Assembly (NCBI RefSeq): GCF_000308595.1
Contig: NZ_BAGA01000138.1
Location: 1 to 64,000 of the forward strand
Length of the DNA: 64,000 bases
Direction of reading: 5' to 3'
From: Nocardia higoensis NBRC 100133
GTDB taxonomy: Bacteria > Actinomycetota > Actinomycetes > Mycobacteriales > Mycobacteriaceae
Shown: piece after piece, positions 16,784 through 25,567 of the stretch
Position numbering within the stretch: the first letter of the stretch is position 1
How the letters are laid out: the number at the start of each line of letters is the position of its first letter
Program-made: the position numbers and the translations under genes
The notes under the pieces: model-generated
What the model saw: the letters and a program-made list of their open reading frames with translations, nothing else
What the model was told of the DNA's origin: nothing
Database searches by the model: none

Positions 16784-17734
16784 TCATCGGGGAACGGTCA
16801 CGGTGAAGCGGACGCTCTCGCCCGGCAGTGTCGCAATCGCCTGTTCGAGCAATGTGCCCAGGTCGATCGTTCCGAGCAGCGGGCCGGTGGCCTGGGTCGC
16901 GGGCCGCAGCGCCACGCCGATGGCGCCGATCTCGGGAGCCATCTTCGCCAGATACTCGAACAGTTGCTCCTCCTGATCACGCCAGGACCCGAGGATCTCG
17001 TCGCCGCGCAGCACCTGCGAACCGGCGAACAGATACTTGTAGGAGACGCCGAGAGTCTCACCGAACTCGTCGAGCATCGGCGGCGCCTCGGTGAGCGCGG
17101 CGCGGGCCCACCCCACGTCGCCCATCATCCGCACCATCTCGCGCAGCACCGTTTCGAGCGAGCCCTCGTGCCTGGACAAGGTCGCCAGCAGCAGTTCGGC
17201 GCCCCGGCGGGCCTGCGGGACCGTGTCGTCGAGACCGACGAGCGCCTCGGAGAAGGCGTCGGTGAGCCTGCGCACGGACTCGGCGTCCACCTGATCGAGC
17301 AGGCTCGAGGTGTTGGCGAGCAGATCCGGCACCGAGGTCGGCAGTTCCACCGCCTCGGTCAGGTGTGCGCCGTCTTCCAGCCACGGTCCCTCGGTGGTCT
17401 GCGGGAGCAGCGCGAAAACCGGTTCGCCGAGCGCGGAGAGGTTCTCCACCCGCATCTCGCTGTCGACCGGGATGCGGTATTTCGCGTCGTAGGAGAAACG
17501 CATCCGGACCAGTCCGTCGTGGCTGCGCACCTCATCGACCCGGCCGATGTTCACACCGCGGTAGACGACCTCGCTGCCCGCTCGCAGCCCGGCCGCGTCG
17601 CGCAGATCCACGATCGCGTGCTGGCGGCGTTGCGTCGGGTCGATGGTGAGCACATCGACGACGAGATACCAGGAGCCGAGGATCATCACCGCGACCAGGG
17701 CCACGGCCGACAGCCAAGGGGGAATCCGGGTCAT
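16784..17734 (-). CDS. mceF: MceF family lipid-transport protein
   Basis: The 316-residue protein has an N-terminal membrane anchor (6-24) and an MlaD/Mce domain (about 35-115: GLRAGSEVVYRGVNIGRVDE). A long helical region follows, as expected for the needle that carries lipids across the cell envelope. It is the sixth mce subunit of the operon. ATG 17734 overlaps the mceE stop as ATGA. It is shorter than many MceF proteins, which often reach 400-500 residues with a Pro-rich tail; that tail is missing here. Confidence 0.85.
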   Translation of the reverse strand: MTRIPPWLSAVALVAVMILGSWYLVVDVLTIDPTQRRQHAIVDLRDAAGLRAGSEVVYRGVNIGRVDEVRSHDGLVRMRFSYDAKYRIPVDSEMRVENLSALGEPVFALLPQTTEGPWLEDGAHLTEAVELPTSVPDLLANTSSLLDQVDAESVRRLTDAFSEALVGLDDTVPQARRGAELLLATLSRHEGSLETVLREMVRMMGDVGWARAALTEAPPMLDEFGETLGVSYKYLFAGSQVLRGDEILGSWRDQEEQLFEYLAKMAPEIGAIGVALRPATQATGPLLGTIDLGTLLEQAIATLPGESVRFTVTVPR

Positions 17735-18780
17735 GGCAGAGCTCCGATCATCCGCAGGAGAACCAGCCCGTCCTTGGCGGGATCGCCCTCGCCCGCGCCG
17801 GCGATGCCGACCTGGCGGATGTCGACGCCGGGACCGAGCAGGAACGGCAGCAGTTTGTCGTTGACCAGCGCGAGCATGTCGGCGGCGTTGCCCGCCAGCT
17901 CGTTCGCGCTGGGTGAGGGATCGCGGAGCAACGGCACGATCGTCTCGAGGTTCTCGTTGATGTGCGGCAGGCGCGGTATCAGCCACTCCAGGCCGGAGAC
18001 CAGCGTGCCCGCGTCGATGACGGTGTTGAGCACCGCGTCCATGAACAGCGGCACGCGTTGCAGGCGCCGGCGGGCGACATCGGAGAAGACGAAGCCCACC
18101 TCGTCGCGCGCGGCGTTCAGGCGCTGGGTCAGGTCGTCGGTGGCGACCACGATCCGGTCGATCTGGTCCAGATTCGCGGCGGCCGCGCTCACGTCCGTCG
18201 CCACCGCGGCCGCGAGCACGCGGGTCTGCGCCGGGTCCTCGGGCAGTACCTCGTTGAGCCGGGCGATCGAGTCCTGCAATCGCATCAGGCTGCCGCCGTT
18301 GACGAATGTCGCGATCCGGTCGAGCATCTCCTCGATCTGCGGACCGGGATCGGTCTGCTGGAGCGGGATGGTGTCGCCGTCGCGCAGCGGACGGTCGCCG
18401 TCGGTCTCCGGCGGCAGCAACGCGATGTAGATGTCGCCGAGCACGGTCGTCTGGCGCAGTTCGGCCCTGGTGTTCGCGGGGACGACCACCGAGTCGCGCA
18501 CGTCGATGTGGGCGACCGCGCTGTGCGGCTCGAGGCTGATGGAGTCCAGGGTGCCGACGGAGACGCCGCCGCTGCGCACGTCGGCGCCCGCGGGCAGGCT
18601 GAGCAGCGATTCGAACTCGAGGTGCAGCCGGTAGGTCGGCCCGCGCACACCCGCACCGGGCAGCGCGTGATCGCTGGGGTCGAAACCACAGCCGCTGAGC
18701 ACGAACACCATCGCCAGCGGGGCGGCGATCAGACGGCCCAGCCGGGTGCGTGTGCTGGTCCGCGTGCGGGTGATGGTCAC
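17731..18780 (-). CDS. mceE: MceE family lipoprotein
   Basis: The 349-residue protein has a lipobox VLSGC with the lipidated Cys at 31, then the MlaD domain (TYRLHLEFESLLSLPAGADV, RSGGVSVGTLDSISL) and a helical C-terminal region. MceE subunits (Lpr family) are the lipoprotein member of each Mce hexamer. GTG 18780 overlaps the mceD stop as GTGA, and its own stop overlaps mceF. The TITRTRTSTRTR leader is an unusual Thr-Arg repeat before the signal helix. Confidence 0.87.
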   Translation of the reverse strand: MTITRTRTSTRTRLGRLIAAPLAMVFVLSGCGFDPSDHALPGAGVRGPTYRLHLEFESLLSLPAGADVRSGGVSVGTLDSISLEPHSAVAHIDVRDSVVVPANTRAELRQTTVLGDIYIALLPPETDGDRPLRDGDTIPLQQTDPGPQIEEMLDRIATFVNGGSLMRLQDSIARLNEVLPEDPAQTRVLAAAVATDVSAAAANLDQIDRIVVATDDLTQRLNAARDEVGFVFSDVARRRLQRVPLFMDAVLNTVIDAGTLVSGLEWLIPRLPHINENLETIVPLLRDPSPSANELAGNAADMLALVNDKLLPFLLGPGVDIRQVGIAGAGEGDPAKDGLVLLRMIGALP

Positions 18781-19883
18781 GGAGTCGCTCCGATCGTCGA
18801 CAGCACCAGTTGGGGAAGGGGAACCGAGACCGACCGCTCCGACAGCACGGTGCAGCTGTCCGGCGCGACCTGTGCCAGCGCGGCGCACACCAGCCCCGCG
18901 TCCGGGGTGGCCACCTCGGCGCGCGCCGGTTCGAGTTCGACGCCGAGCGATCCCTCGTGTGACCCGACCATCGTCTGCAACATGCCCACGACGCCGGGGA
19001 TCTTGGCGAGCAGCTCGCCGGAGTTCTCGGCCCGGGTGCGCACCATCGTCAGGATCGGCAGGGTCGAGTTCAGCGTGTTCATCAGGTACGGGAAATGGTC
19101 GTGGAAGAGCCGGTCCAGCGGACCCACCGCGGCGGACAGCCGCTCGACGAGGTCCTTGACGACGACGAGCATCTCCGCGATCGAGCCGAGGCCCGGCCCG
19201 AAGGTCTGCAGGGTGATCTTGACGTCTTCCCAATCCCGGCTGACGAACTCGCTCATCGCGGCCGAGTTGTCGAGCAGGTCGCCGAGCTGGGCCATGAAGC
19301 TGTCCGGTGTCGCCAGCAGATCGGCCAGGTCCCGCAGCTCGCGGTTGAGCGTGGGGCCGAGTCCCTCGACCTGGCCACCGGCGTCGCGCAGCACCGCTTC
19401 CAGCGGCGCGGTGCCGTCGGGGCCGAGTTCGGTGATCTGCCTGACCAGTGTGGAGAACGATCCGAGGGCGTCGGAAACGCTGACCGGCGTGCGGGTTCGG
19501 CTCTGGTCGATGCACGTGTCCGACGGCAGCTTCGGTCCCGCGCCCGGATCGGCGTCGACGAGTTCCACCCGCCGATCGGTCAGGATCGAGGCATTGGCGA
19601 TCACCGCGCCGGTCTCGGCGGGCAGTTCCCGCCGATCGGTGCGCATGTCGACCCGCACTCGCGCGCCGTCGGGCTCGATACCGCGCACGGTGCCGACCGT
19701 GACGCCGCGGATGGTGACCGGCGAGCCGGGATAGAGACCGAAGGAATCGTCGAAATACGCGCACAGCGAGCTGGTTTCGCTCCCGCTCACGGCCCGCACG
19801 GTGGCCGCTCCCGCGAGGGCGAGCGCTGTCGCGGTCACGGCCGCCACGGCCAGTCGTCGTTTTCCGGTGAAATGTGTACGCAC
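18777..19883 (-). CDS. mceD: MceD family lipid-transport protein
   Basis: The 368-residue protein has an N-terminal membrane helix (about 10-30, LAVAAVTATALALAGAATV). The MlaD domain follows (LYPGSPVTIRGVTVGTVRGI) and then the helical needle region. I start it at GTG 19883, one base after the mceC stop, rather than at an in-frame ATG at 19919 that would overlap mceC by 35 bases. It is the fourth mce subunit in the operon. A CIDQ stretch and later Cys residues may form an extracytoplasmic disulfide. Confidence 0.85.
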   Translation of the reverse strand: MRTHFTGKRRLAVAAVTATALALAGAATVRAVSGSETSSLCAYFDDSFGLYPGSPVTIRGVTVGTVRGIEPDGARVRVDMRTDRRELPAETGAVIANASILTDRRVELVDADPGAGPKLPSDTCIDQSRTRTPVSVSDALGSFSTLVRQITELGPDGTAPLEAVLRDAGGQVEGLGPTLNRELRDLADLLATPDSFMAQLGDLLDNSAAMSEFVSRDWEDVKITLQTFGPGLGSIAEMLVVVKDLVERLSAAVGPLDRLFHDHFPYLMNTLNSTLPILTMVRTRAENSGELLAKIPGVVGMLQTMVGSHEGSLGVELEPARAEVATPDAGLVCAALAQVAPDSCTVLSERSVSVPLPQLVLSTIGATP

Positions 19884-19884
19884 G

Positions 19885-20904
19885 TCAGCACCGTGTTCCC
19901 GGCATCGGGAGGCAGGCATCGGGCCGCTGGACCGTCAGCCCGCTCTGATCGATCAGCACCTGCCCCTCGGGCCCCGCGACCCCCGCGAGTCCGTTCAGGG
20001 TGGTGGCTATGGACGTCATCATCGAATCGACCTGGGCGCGCAATTGTTCGCCCTGGTCCGCGGCCTCCTCCAGCGGCGGCAGCAACGGCTCCACCTTCTC
20101 GGCGTAGGGGCCGCTGAGGAAGTCGAAGAGCGCACCGCTCAGGCCACCGAGCACCTCGGCGAACAGGGCGACGTCGTCGCGTGCGGCGATCATCTGGGGA
20201 GCGAGCGTCGCGTACCCGCGGATGATCTCGAGAGCCAGTTGCTGATTGTCGATGGCCGTGTGCAGGTATTCGTTCGACAACTCGAGCAGACCCTCGATCT
20301 GGCTCTTCTGCTGGGCGAGCACCCGCATCACCGCTTCGAGGTCGATGACCGTGGAGTTGATCGCCTCGGGCGATTCCGACAGTGCGGCGGAGGTCTTGTC
20401 CAGCGCGTTGCGCAATGCCTCGGCGTCGAGTTCCTCGAACACCGCGTCGGCCTCGTCGAACAGATCGCCGACCAGGAAGGGCAGTTCGGCGCGCTGCTGC
20501 GGAATGGCTTCGCGCAGCGGCTCGTCCCCCTCCGGACGCACGGCGAGGTACAGGCCGCCGATGGGGGTGAGCATGCGCACCGCCACCGAGGTCCGGTCGC
20601 CCAACGCGTACTGCGAGTCGACGGTGAAGGTGACGTCCACGTGATCGTCGGCGAGCGCGACCGAGGCCACCGAGCCGACCGGCACGCCGGCGATCCTGAC
20701 CTCGTCACCCTCGGCCAGACCGCCCGCTTCGGGCAGCTCCAGCGAGTAGGTGGCGGTGCCGGGCGGGTGCAGATACAGCGCGAGCACGATCGCGAAGATC
20801 ACCCCGAGCACTCCGAGTCCGGCCAGCGCCCAGCGTGTCTGGGCGGCCGGGTCGGCGTCCTCGGAGCCGAGATCGAACGAGGCGAACCACTGGGGCAGGC
20901 CCAT
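19885..20904 (-). CDS. mceC: MceC family lipid-transport protein
   Basis: The 339-residue protein has an acidic N terminus, a membrane helix (about 26-45, WALAGLGVLGVIFAIVLALY), an MlaD domain (GGLAEGDEVRIAGVPVGSVA) and a long helical region. The C terminus ends with two Cys residues (DACLPMPGTRC). It is the third mce subunit. ATG 20904 overlaps the mceB stop. It is somewhat short for MceC and has no proline-rich tail. Confidence 0.85.
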   Translation of the reverse strand: MGLPQWFASFDLGSEDADPAAQTRWALAGLGVLGVIFAIVLALYLHPPGTATYSLELPEAGGLAEGDEVRIAGVPVGSVASVALADDHVDVTFTVDSQYALGDRTSVAVRMLTPIGGLYLAVRPEGDEPLREAIPQQRAELPFLVGDLFDEADAVFEELDAEALRNALDKTSAALSESPEAINSTVIDLEAVMRVLAQQKSQIEGLLELSNEYLHTAIDNQQLALEIIRGYATLAPQMIAARDDVALFAEVLGGLSGALFDFLSGPYAEKVEPLLPPLEEAADQGEQLRAQVDSMMTSIATTLNGLAGVAGPEGQVLIDQSGLTVQRPDACLPMPGTRC

Positions 20905-21920
20905 CAGGCACCTCCGTTGCAGACGACCAACTGCCTGCCGTGCAGCAGGACGTCGGCGGTGACGGGCAGCGGGAGCAGGCCGTTGCTGCACTGCCGCTGC
21001 GGATCGGTGTTCGGGATGAGGGCGTTGAGCCCCTCGAAGACGCCGGGCAGCACCGACAGGGTGCGCATGGCGATCGCCGGATCGGGAATGACCTCCGACA
21101 CCCGTCGGGTGAACTCGTCCTTGTAGTCGGTGGCTCCCAGGCCCAGCCGCGCCAGCGCGTTCACGGTCCTGCCCACCTCCGACATCTCCAGCGCGCCCTT
21201 CTCGACCATGTCGAGGAACTCGCCCATCCGGGTCACCAGCGGCGTGAAGATCGAGTGGAAGACCTGCAGGATGTTCTCCAGGTTCTGCGAGCGCCCCTGC
21301 AGGCGATCCGACAGCGCCTGCAGGTTGGTGAGCATGGTGCTCATCAGCGCGCTGCGGTCCTCGGCGTAGGTCGCCAGCGTGGCGATATCGCGCATGACCG
21401 GCGTGACGCTGTCCTCGCTGCCGTCGATCACGGCGGCCACGTTCATGGCCAGACGGTTGTACACGGCGGGATCCGCCTCGCGCAGCAGGGGTTTGAGGCC
21501 GTTGAAGACGATGGTGATGTCGAACGAGTCCACCGTGTTGGTGACCAGTTCCCTCGGATCGAGTTCCGGGCCGTCCTCGTCGGCGCGCTCGAGTTCGAGA
21601 TAGCGCTGCCCGGTGAGGTTCTGGAACTTGATCGCGAGCAGGTCGGGTTCGCGCAGCCGGTACTCGTCGAGAACGGTGAATTCCACGATCGCCCGACTGT
21701 TCTCCGCGATCGCGATATCGACGACCTTGCCGATCTGAACGCCGCGCAACCGGACGTCGGTGTTCTCCTTCAGCCCGAACACATCGCCGAACTCGGCGCG
21801 ATAGGTGGTGGTCGACCCGGAGACCGGGCGCTGGATGGCCTGCACGACCAGCACGATGATCGCGACGACCACGCACGCGAGCACGCCGAGCCGGATCGCC
21901 GCCTGTCCCGGTGTCCTCAT
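20904..21920 (-). CDS. mceB: MceB family lipid-transport protein
   Basis: The 338-residue protein has an N-terminal membrane helix (about 8-28, AIRLGVLACVVVAIIVLVVQ) and an MlaD domain (DVFGLKENTDVRLRGVQIGK). Helical sequence follows, with a C-terminal disulfide-type pair (QRQCSNGLLPLP, LVVCNGG). It follows mceA with an ATGA overlap and precedes mceC with another overlap. It contributes to the extracytoplasmic lipid conduit. Confidence 0.85.
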   Translation of the reverse strand: MRTPGQAAIRLGVLACVVVAIIVLVVQAIQRPVSGSTTTYRAEFGDVFGLKENTDVRLRGVQIGKVVDIAIAENSRAIVEFTVLDEYRLREPDLLAIKFQNLTGQRYLELERADEDGPELDPRELVTNTVDSFDITIVFNGLKPLLREADPAVYNRLAMNVAAVIDGSEDSVTPVMRDIATLATYAEDRSALMSTMLTNLQALSDRLQGRSQNLENILQVFHSIFTPLVTRMGEFLDMVEKGALEMSEVGRTVNALARLGLGATDYKDEFTRRVSEVIPDPAIAMRTLSVLPGVFEGLNALIPNTDPQRQCSNGLLPLPVTADVLLHGRQLVVCNGGA

Positions 21921-22939
21921 CGCGGCACACCGCCGATCGCCTCGATCGGCATCCGGAAGGCCGGGAATGTCTCGACCAGCACATCCACGCCCAGCACCAC
22001 CTTGTCGCCGTTCTTGTACAACGCGCCGTCGAGTCCGTCGATCAGGCGCGTCATCTGGTCGGGGGTGACATTGCTCAGCGACCGGTTCAACGGGATGATC
22101 AGGTCGAGCAGCATGTCGACCGCGTCCGCGGTAGGACCGAGCTCGTCGGCCACGGTGCCCGACAGGGCGAGCACGAGATTCGAGACCTCGGTGATCGTGT
22201 CGCTGGCCTGCTGCGCGCGGGCTTCGTCGTCGAGTTCCTCGACGGCAGCCAGGGAGTACAGGATGCCGAGCGCCGAGGGCGTGAAGACCGCCGTTCCCTC
22301 GGACACGTCGGCCATTCTGGGCAGCATTTCGCTCAGTGACATATTCCTCGCCCGCGCCGTCGTGCGCGCCACCAGCAGGGCCGAGGCGAGCAGCGGCGCC
22401 ATCTGCTCGGTGAGCGCGACCGAACTGTCGATCGAATCCGACAGCTTCGTGGTCACCGCGTCGAGCAGCAGGCGGCCCGAGTCGCGCAGCACGGTGGTGA
22501 CGGTGTAGTCGCCGACCTCGCCCAGATCGAGCACGGTGCTCGGCCCGATGGGCGTTCCGCCCGGCATCGGGATGAGCTCCAGGGCGGTCGAGCCGAAGAT
22601 GTTCGACGAGACGAAGCGCGTGTGCATGGCTGTGGACAGCTCACGCACCCGCTCCTCGTCGACGCTCAGGGTGACCACCTGCATGTTGGGACCCTGTGCC
22701 TGGACGTCGACCACCGAACCGATCGGCATGCCACGCAGGCGCACCGCGGTGTCGGTGGACACGCCGTCGCCGAGATGCGCGGCCCGCACCGCGAATTCGA
22801 TCTGCCCGTCCCGATCCGGCCGGCTGATCTGCCACGCGCCCGCGAGCACGACCGCGACGACCGCGATCACCCCGATGCCGCGCACCCGCAGACCCCACGG
22901 GGTCGGGCCGTGCGCTGAATACAATGCTGCTCTGCTCAT
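21917..22939 (-). CDS. mceA: MceA family lipid-transport protein
   Basis: The 340-residue protein has a membrane helix (about 19-38, VRGIGVIAVVAVVLAGAWQI). The MlaD domain (AAHLGDGVSTDTAVRLRGMP) is followed by a helical region with PMPGGTPIGPSTVLDLGEVG. As the first mce gene after the two permeases it takes the A position of the hexamer. It starts six bases after the second yrbE gene. Which mce family (mce1, mce4 or another) this locus belongs to needs a phylogeny. Confidence 0.85.
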   Translation of the reverse strand: MSRAALYSAHGPTPWGLRVRGIGVIAVVAVVLAGAWQISRPDRDGQIEFAVRAAHLGDGVSTDTAVRLRGMPIGSVVDVQAQGPNMQVVTLSVDEERVRELSTAMHTRFVSSNIFGSTALELIPMPGGTPIGPSTVLDLGEVGDYTVTTVLRDSGRLLLDAVTTKLSDSIDSSVALTEQMAPLLASALLVARTTARARNMSLSEMLPRMADVSEGTAVFTPSALGILYSLAAVEELDDEARAQQASDTITEVSNLVLALSGTVADELGPTADAVDMLLDLIIPLNRSLSNVTPDQMTRLIDGLDGALYKNGDKVVLGVDVLVETFPAFRMPIEAIGGVPR

Positions 22940-22945
22940 CTCACC

Positions 22946-23830
22946 TCACCCCGAGAAACTGACCGTCGCGTTGAGTCCCCACATGCACAGCGTGAGGATC
23001 ATGTCGGCGGTCACGATCAGCACCAGGCTGGCGCGGATCGCCCGGCCCGAGGCGATGCCGACGCCCTCCGGTCCGCCGCTGGCGTGGAAGCCCTCGTAGG
23101 CGTGCACCAGCGTGACCACCAGAACGAACACCACCACCTTGATCAGCGAATAGATCAGGTCGCTCGGCTCGGTGAACATGTGGAAGTAGTGGTCGTAGGC
23201 GCCGGAGGCGTTCCCGGCGACGAGGGCCACGGTCGCGCCGGTGGTCGCGAAACCCAGGGCCAGCGCGATGAGGTATGACGGGATGACCGCCCCGACAGCG
23301 GCGATGAGCCGGGTGGAAACGACATACGGGATCGGGTCGATCGCCTGCGACTCCAGCGCGTCGATCTCCTCGGAGATGCGCATCGCGCCGACCTCGGCGG
23401 TGATCCGGCACCCGGCTTGGGCGGCGAAGCCGACGGCGGCGATCAGTGGCGCCAGCTCGCGCGGATTGGCCAGCGCCGACATCGCACCGGCCAGCGGCCC
23501 CATGCCGAGCATGTCCAGGGCGGAGAAGCCGACGATACCGACCACACCGCCCGCGACGATGCCCATGATGGCCAGGACCGGGGCGACACCTCCGCCGACG
23601 ATGACCGCGCGGCCGTTGCCCCAGGTCAGGTCGGTGAAGATCGCGACGGCATGGCGACGGTGGCGGCGCAGCGCGTGCCCGATGCCGAGAATCGCCTGCA
23701 CGATGAAATGCATGACGTGCCCGAGGGATTCGATCGGTGACCACAGCCGTTCGGCATGCCGCGTCCAGCGCAGCGCCCTCGGCCGGTATCGGGTCGGCAC
23801 CGCGACCTCACCGGCGTGCGGAGAAGACAT
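22946..23830 (-). CDS. yrbEB: YrbE (MlaE) family permease B of the mce operon
   Basis: The 294-residue MlaE-type ABC permease has five or so membrane helices after a 60-residue N terminus. Conserved features are VGFAAQAGCRITAEVGAMRI and the coupling stretch SEEIDALESQAIDPIPYVVS. With the other YrbE it forms the inner-membrane channel that accepts lipids from Mce proteins, powered by an MceG/MkI ATPase encoded elsewhere. Its ATG shares its first base with the last base of the first permease stop codon. Confidence 0.9.
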   Translation of the reverse strand: MSSPHAGEVAVPTRYRPRALRWTRHAERLWSPIESLGHVMHFIVQAILGIGHALRRHRRHAVAIFTDLTWGNGRAVIVGGGVAPVLAIMGIVAGGVVGIVGFSALDMLGMGPLAGAMSALANPRELAPLIAAVGFAAQAGCRITAEVGAMRISEEIDALESQAIDPIPYVVSTRLIAAVGAVIPSYLIALALGFATTGATVALVAGNASGAYDHYFHMFTEPSDLIYSLIKVVVFVLVVTLVHAYEGFHASGGPEGVGIASGRAIRASLVLIVTADMILTLCMWGLNATVSFSG

Positions 23831-24651
23831 CAGAGAAACCTCATGGGGACGAACATCAGAACGATTTGGGTGATCACGAGATTGGCGACCATGCAGGCGA
23901 GGATGCCGAGCACGACCGCGGCATTGACGCTGTCGGCCACGCCTTTCGGCCCGCCCTTGGCCTCGAGCCCGCGATGGCTGGAGATCACCGCGACCACATA
24001 GCCGAAGACCGCGGCTTTGCCGAGGCAGACGATCAGGTCGGTGACCGAGGCGAAGCTGCCGAACGACATCCAGTACGAACCGGGCGCCACGCCCTGCCCC
24101 AGCGAGGCCACCGCGAAGCCGGCCACGATGCTCATCAGGATGATCAGCACCGACAGCATCGGCGCGACCACGACCATGGCCAGGATGCGCGGGGCGACCA
24201 GGCGCCGGTGCGGGTCGACGCCCATCGTGCGCAGCGCGTCGATCTCGTCACGGATGGTGCGCGAGGCCAGGTCGGCCGAGATCGCCGAGCCGCCCGCGCC
24301 GCCGATCAGCAGCGCGGCGGCGAGCGGGGCGATCTGCTGCATGACGCCCATGCCGCCGACCGCGCCCGCCATCGAATTGGCGCCGACGTTGTCGGTCATG
24401 CTGCCGACCTGGACGGCGATGACCACGCCGAGCGGGAGGGCGACGAGCACCGCGGGCAGGGCGGACACCGAGACGAAGAACCAGCCCTGGACGACGGCCT
24501 CCCGCAGCGGGAATCGTCCGCGCACGAGGTCGACGACCAGCAGCGTCGAGGAGCGCACGCCGAGCCGGAACAGTCGTCCGAAGGTGCGCGTGGACTCGGT
24601 CGTGCGCGTCGTCGCGGCCCCCTCGGGGCGGGCGTCGACTGGAGCAGTCAT
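23830..24651 (-). CDS. yrbEA: YrbE (MlaE) family permease A of the mce operon
   Basis: The 273-residue MlaE-type permease carries GGAGGSAISADLASRTIRDE and the coupling helix EIDALRTMGVDPHRRLVAPR, with about five membrane segments. It is the first structural gene of the mce operon. ATG 24651 follows GAGAGGAAT. A TetR gene lies 187 bases upstream on the same strand, and the gap between them holds no gene. N-terminal residues 1-20 are low-complexity Thr/Arg. Confidence 0.9.
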   Translation of the reverse strand: MTAPVDARPEGAATTRTTESTRTFGRLFRLGVRSSTLLVVDLVRGRFPLREAVVQGWFFVSVSALPAVLVALPLGVVIAVQVGSMTDNVGANSMAGAVGGMGVMQQIAPLAAALLIGGAGGSAISADLASRTIRDEIDALRTMGVDPHRRLVAPRILAMVVVAPMLSVLIILMSIVAGFAVASLGQGVAPGSYWMSFGSFASVTDLIVCLGKAAVFGYVVAVISSHRGLEAKGGPKGVADSVNAAVVLGILACMVANLVITQIVLMFVPMRFL

Positions 24652-24838
24652 CGGGAATTCCTCTCCGTACGGAGGATCGGGCTGGTGCGTGGGGCCGGCT
24701 GCGGACGCATTCGGCTGCCGTGGGCGGGCGCGCGCGGGCGCGCGGTAGCGACGGCTCTCCGGGTCCGGGCTGAAGGCGGCAGCTGTCGCCCGATCGGACT
24801 TCGTATGTGCGGTGGACGGGTCTCGGTGGTCGTTGCCC

Positions 24839-25474
24839 TCAGTGGGTGTCGTCGGGGGCTCGCGGAACGAGCAGGAAGGAGAACATGGTCCGGGCGAGCT
24901 TGCGCACCCCGGCATCGGTGGCGGCGGCGGTCCCCAGATCCGGTGTGAGCCAGACGCTGGCGAAGAAGCGGGAGACGAGTTCCGCGGCCACCTCGGTGTC
25001 GATCTCGGCGCCGGTGCGTTCGGCAACGCCGTCGAGTTCGTGTCCCACCGCGGCGATCAGCATGGCGGCGACCTCGGGATCGCGTATCACCGGAAGCGCG
25101 CCGTTGTCGGCGACCAGCCTGCGCGCCACCGGATGGGTGCGCGCCACCCGCACGGCCTGCACGATCCACTCGATCGCGCGCTCCAGCGGGTCCTCGATCG
25201 CGTCGGTGGCCTCGTGGAACCGGTCGACGACGCGCGCGAGCTCCCAGGCGAGTGCGCGGCGCACGAGATCCTCTTTGGAGACGAAGCGCCGGAACACGGT
25301 CGCCCGGCCCACGCCGGCCTCCGTGGCGACGTCGGCCACGGTCATCCTCTCGATGCCGTGCCTGCTGAGGCAGTCGATGGCCGCTCGCAGGATGGCCGCG
25401 TCGGTCGTATCCCCTTCGTCGGGAGAGGAGGCCAGTGCATCGATCAGCAGCGAACGCACCGGTTTGAGACTCAT
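24839..25474 (-). CDS. TetR family regulator of the mce operon
   Basis: The 211-residue protein has an N-terminal TetR helix-turn-helix at about 25-70 (AAIDCLSRHGIERMTVADVA, GVGRATVFRRFVSKEDLV) and a helical ligand domain. It lies directly upstream of, and on the same strand as, yrbEA-yrbEB-mceA-F. Regulators next to mce operons (for example KstR-like or Mce3R proteins) usually respond to lipid ligands. Its identity among those groups cannot be set here. A -10 (TACTCT) within an inverted repeat lies just upstream, suggesting autoregulation. Confidence 0.85.
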   Translation of the reverse strand: MSLKPVRSLLIDALASSPDEGDTTDAAILRAAIDCLSRHGIERMTVADVATEAGVGRATVFRRFVSKEDLVRRALAWELARVVDRFHEATDAIEDPLERAIEWIVQAVRVARTHPVARRLVADNGALPVIRDPEVAAMLIAAVGHELDGVAERTGAEIDTEVAAELVSRFFASVWLTPDLGTAAATDAGVRKLARTMFSFLLVPRAPDDTH

Positions 25475-25479
25475 AGTTC

Positions 25480-25503
25480 GGTGAGAGTATCACCGATCTC
25501 ACC
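25480..25503 (-). promoter_or_regulatory. Inverted-repeat operator overlapping the tetR -10
   Basis: GGTGAGA (25480-25486) and TCTCACC (25497-25503) form perfect 7-bp arms with a 10-base spacer. An additional TCACC at 25490-25494 pairs with the left GGTGA. On the minus strand, TACTCT, a TANNNT -10, lies inside it, nine bases before the TetR start codon. This arrangement suits autorepression. Confidence 0.5.
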
Positions 25504-25567
25504 CGCCGAGAAGATCCATTTTCGGCGGGCTCGATTCACGGACGGAATACAGCCGCCCGGACCGTGG

